This document shows, piece after piece, positions 61,677 to 64,000 of a DNA stretch of 64,000 nt. Each line of letters starts with the position of its first letter. The first letter of the stretch is position 1. The stretch comes from Mycolicibacterium rhodesiae NBB3 (GTDB lineage: Bacteria > Actinomycetota > Actinomycetes > Mycobacteriales > Mycobacteriaceae), in NCBI RefSeq assembly GCF_000230895.2, contig NC_016604.1, positions 3,534,001-3,598,000 on the forward strand, given 5' to 3'. The notes under the pieces are model-generated. The model was not told where the DNA came from, searched no databases, and saw nothing but the letters and a program-made list of their open reading frames with translations. A program made the position numbers and the translations under genes.

Positions 61677-62213
61677 ATGACGCGCATGCCTGAGCCGCTG
61701 ATCGTCCCCATCCGCGGCCGTGCGCCGTCGCTTCACGCCGAGAGCTGGGTCGCGCCGAACGCGAGCCTGATCGGTCAGGTGGCCCTGAGCGCGTGGGTCA
61801 GCGTCTGGTACGGCGCGACTCTGCGGGCCGAGGCCGAACCGATCGAGATCGGTGCGGGCACCAATATCCAAGACGGCGTGACCATTCACGTCGACCCCGG
61901 ATTTCCGGTGAGCATAGGCGCCAACGTCAGCGTCGGGCACAACGCCGTGCTGCACGGCTGTGAGGTCGAGGACGGCTGCCTCATCGGGATGGGAGCCGTG
62001 ATCCTCAACGGCGCCAGGATCGGCGCTGGGTCGCTGATCGCCGCCAGCGCGCTGGTGCCGCAGGGTTTCGTCGTACCGCCCCGGTCGCTGGTGGCCGGCG
62101 TGCCCGGCAAGGTGCGGCGCGACCTCAGCGACGCCGAAGTGGCGCACAACCGGCACAACGCGCAGGTATACCAGGCGCTCATCGAACTGCATCGTGATGC
62201 GGGCAACAGCTGA
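61677..62213 (+). CDS. Gamma-carbonic-anhydrase-like hexapeptide-repeat protein
   Basis: This 178-residue left-handed beta-helix protein has hexapeptide repeats from about residue 20 to 140 (IGAGTNIQDGVTIHVDP, NVSVGHNAVLHGCEVED). The three zinc-binding histidines typical of gamma-carbonic anhydrases are present in VTIHVD and GHNAVLHG. The ATG at 61677 has GGTGA upstream; ATG 61686 and GTG 61668 are alternatives. Family members range from active carbonic anhydrases to transferases, so activity is not certain. Confidence 0.83.
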   Translation: MTRMPEPLIVPIRGRAPSLHAESWVAPNASLIGQVALSAWVSVWYGATLRAEAEPIEIGAGTNIQDGVTIHVDPGFPVSIGANVSVGHNAVLHGCEVEDGCLIGMGAVILNGARIGAGSLIAASALVPQGFVVPPRSLVAGVPGKVRRDLSDAEVAHNRHNAQVYQALIELHRDAGNS

Positions 62214-62258
62214 GCGCGACAAGGTTCCGATCCAGCTCGCTTCGGGTACAGCCGTACG

Positions 62259-63404
62259 GTGAGCAAACTGCGAATCCTGGTCACCGGGGCCACCGGCTAT
62301 GTCGGATCACGGCTCGTCACGGCCCTGCTGGAGGAGGGCCACGACGTCGTCGCCGCCACCCGGAACCCTGCTCGGCTCGCCAAGTTCGGCTGGCACGACC
62401 GTGTCAAGGGCGTGGCGCTGGACGCGCACAACCAGGAGTCGGCGCGGCATGCCTTCGCCGTCGCGGGGCCCGTCGACGTCGTCTACTACCTGGTGCACGG
62501 GATCGGCCAGGCGGGCTTCCGCGAGGCAGACAACCGCGCGGCGGCAAACGTGGCGAACGAAGCCAAGAACGCCGGCGTGCGCCGGATCGTGTACCTGGGC
62601 GGCTTCGTGCCCGACGGGGACAATCTCTCCGAGCATCTGAGCAGCCGCGCCGAAGTCGCGGAGGCGCTCGATGTGGAGGGGGGTCCGGACGTCGTCTGGC
62701 TGGGTGCGGCGATGATCATCGGATCGGGTTCGACGTCGTTCGAGATGTTGCGCTATGTCACCGACCGTTTTCCGCTGACGCCGATGCCGGCGTGGTCGGT
62801 CAATCCGATCGACCCCATCTCCATACAGGATGTCCTCTATTACCTGGTCGCCGCCGCGGACGAGAAGGTTCCTGCCGGGGCGTACGACATCTCCGGTCCG
62901 GAGACGTCCTCCTACGCTGACCTGCTCCGCGCGTGCGCACGCATCTCCGGCAAATGGCGGGCCGAAGTGCCGGTCAACGGCGTGGATACCGGGCTGGTGT
63001 CGTTGGTGACATCGGCGGTGCTGCCGGTGCCGGGCGGCCTGGCGTCGGATCTCGTGGAGTCGCTCGATCACCCGATGATGGCCTCCGGCAACGGCCTTCG
63101 TGACTTGGTGCCCGACCCGCCCGATGGCCTCGTCGGGATTGACGAGGCCATCACCAGGGCTCTCCAGAGCCGCAAACCGCAGCCTGTCGACGCGCTCGCT
63201 GACCCGCACCATCTGGCTGACACCGATCCGTCGTGGGCGGGCGGCGACACGTTCCGCATTCGCCAACTGGCCAGCTACATCACGCCGTCGTTCGCGCGAC
63301 CGGCGCTGGGCCTGCTCGGCGTCGTGCCAGGACCCGTCGCCGCTGCGGTGCGGACCGGTCTGGACACCGCGATCGGCCTTGTCCCGAAGGCGAAGTCGGC
63401 GTGA
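62259..63404 (+). CDS. NAD(P)-binding Rossmann-fold oxidoreductase
   Basis: This 381-residue protein has an atypical SDR or NmrA-like N-terminal domain with RILVTGATGYVGSRLV at residues 5-20 and the segments VVYYLVHGIG, RRIVYLGGFVP and VVWLGAAMIIG. The C-terminal 150 residues are less typical and end in a hydrophobic region. The substrate is unknown. GTG start. Its stop overlaps the start of the CPBP protease gene in a GTGA junction, so the two are coupled. Confidence 0.84.
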   Translation: MSKLRILVTGATGYVGSRLVTALLEEGHDVVAATRNPARLAKFGWHDRVKGVALDAHNQESARHAFAVAGPVDVVYYLVHGIGQAGFREADNRAAANVANEAKNAGVRRIVYLGGFVPDGDNLSEHLSSRAEVAEALDVEGGPDVVWLGAAMIIGSGSTSFEMLRYVTDRFPLTPMPAWSVNPIDPISIQDVLYYLVAAADEKVPAGAYDISGPETSSYADLLRACARISGKWRAEVPVNGVDTGLVSLVTSAVLPVPGGLASDLVESLDHPMMASGNGLRDLVPDPPDGLVGIDEAITRALQSRKPQPVDALADPHHLADTDPSWAGGDTFRIRQLASYITPSFARPALGLLGVVPGPVAAAVRTGLDTAIGLVPKAKSA

Positions 63405-64000
63405 CCCCACCCACTGCCACTCGGCCGCGATGGCTGGCCGAGGCCAGGGACATCGTCGGCTCGTGTCCGGTTCCGCACCATGAGCCACCCACCCTGATCC
63501 GCCGCCGGCGCATCGTCGTCGCGATCGTGTTGGTCATCGGCGCTGTGCTGCTTGGGTACTCGCTGGCCCTCCCGCCGGGAGACGCCTCGTTCTACTGGCT
63601 GACGCTGGCACTGGCCGGGGTGTGGGCGGTCGGCTCGTTGTTGTCCGGACCGTTGCATCTCGGGTGCATTCGGTTCCGCGGCCGCAACCAACGCCCGTGG
63701 CTCACCGGCACAGCGATAGGTCTGCTGCTCGGCGGCATCTTCATCGTCGGAGGATTGATCGCCCGCGAGATTCCGCCGTTGCGCGACTACATCACCCGCG
63801 TGCTGGAGTACGCCGACTACGGGCCCCTGCTCCTGATCACGTTCATCACGGTCGTCAACGGGGTCGCCGAGGAGATGTTCTTCCGCGGCGCTCTCTACAC
63901 CGCGCTGGGACGCTTTCGCCCGGTGCTGGTTTCAACGGTGTTCTATGTGATCGCGACCGGCGTTGCGACCGGTAACCCGATGCTGGGTTTCGCGGCGATC
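63401..64000 (+). CDS. CPBP-family intramembrane protease, 5' part
   Basis: The first 200 residues are in the window; the gene runs off the right edge. Membrane segments include IVVAIVLVIGAVLLGYSLAL, LTLALAGVWAVGSLLSG and AIGLLLGGIFIVGGLIA. The catalytic glutamate motif of the Abi/CPBP family appears in VAEEMFFRGALYTALGR. These proteins are type II CAAX prenyl-protease relatives of unknown substrate in bacteria. The GTG at 63401 overlaps the previous stop. Confidence 0.85.
   Translation, partial: MTPPTATRPRWLAEARDIVGSCPVPHHEPPTLIRRRRIVVAIVLVIGAVLLGYSLALPPGDASFYWLTLALAGVWAVGSLLSGPLHLGCIRFRGRNQRPWLTGTAIGLLLGGIFIVGGLIAREIPPLRDYITRVLEYADYGPLLLITFITVVNGVAEEMFFRGALYTALGRFRPVLVSTVFYVIATGVATGNPMLGFAAI

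Noticed and set aside
1..64000. CRISPR arrays, tRNA and rRNA genes
   Set aside because: Reading through the gaps showed no regularly spaced repeats and no tRNA- or rRNA-like segments; all longer gaps are accounted for above.

Overview
The window reads as chromosomal DNA from a fast-growing, environmental-type mycobacterium (Mycolicibacterium/Mycobacterium). It is GC-rich throughout. It carries mycobacterial hallmarks (a yrbE-mce-mas operon, LmeA-type DUF2993, DUF732, DUF1876 and DUF3556 proteins, PepD-type protease, KstR-type operators). From desA2 to ychF it follows the order of the M. tuberculosis Rv1094-Rv1112 neighbourhood, with accessory genes inserted. Gene names rest on remembered family sequences and visible motifs; no database search was possible.

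Layout. (1) 1-9.2 kb: the 3' end of desA2, a phoAT-phoH2 toxin-antitoxin pair, a large LuxR-type ATPase regulator, fum and glpX, a DUF4245 protein and a dienelactone hydrolase. (2) 9.2-12.6 kb: an AI-2E transporter and two SDR genes on the minus strand, divergent from an SRPBCC gene across a KstR-type operator. (3) 12.6-15.9 kb: an arylsulfatase-HAD-formylglycine-generating-enzyme operon. (4) 16-22.8 kb: a core block of DUF1876, 3-beta-hydroxysteroid dehydrogenase (second KstR-type operator), xseB-xseA, a lipid-droplet-type protein, ispH, a DUF6542 protein and ychF. (5) 22.8-27 kb: a plastic region with an intact IS30-family element, small ORFs, a decayed cadD-like transporter and an acyltransferase whose C-terminus is read from the antisense strand of that pseudogene. 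(6) 27-38 kb: mostly single genes, namely a PepD-like protease, LmeA-like protein, papain-like C92 protein, class III cyclase, lipocalin-like protein, DUF732 protein, limonene-epoxide-hydrolase fold protein, a three-domain kinase-M23-aminotransferase fusion with its coupled hydrolase, TetR and VOC genes.

(7) 38.4-51.5 kb: a 12-gene mce operon (yrbEA, yrbEB, mceA-F, two mas genes) that runs on, by stop/start overlap or a 3-nt gap, into an epoxide-hydrolase-like gene and a WS/DGAT-like acyltransferase. This suggests lipid import linked to lipid processing. (8) 51.5-52.5 kb: an AT-richer island with tiny ORFs, including a 38-residue putative lipoprotein, and a decayed SDR. (9) 52.5-59 kb: DoxX, a DUF3556 membrane protein behind a third KstR-type operator, a FadR-type regulator and a divergent beta-oxidation operon (thiolase, enoyl-CoA hydratase, acyl-CoA dehydrogenase). 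(10) 59-64 kb: a fasciclin protein, SDR-TetR pair, gamma-carbonic-anhydrase-like protein, NAD(P)-binding protein and the start of a CPBP protease.

The overall theme is lipid and steroid metabolism: three good matches to the KstR consensus, a steroid dehydrogenase, several SDRs, beta-oxidation, and a lipid-import operon. No tRNA, rRNA or CRISPR array was seen. The strongest less-described items are the extended mce operon, the cadD remnant that supplies another gene's tail, the three-domain fusion with its coupled hydrolase, the micro-lipoprotein, and a 35-bp tandem duplication lying exactly across a convergent gene junction.
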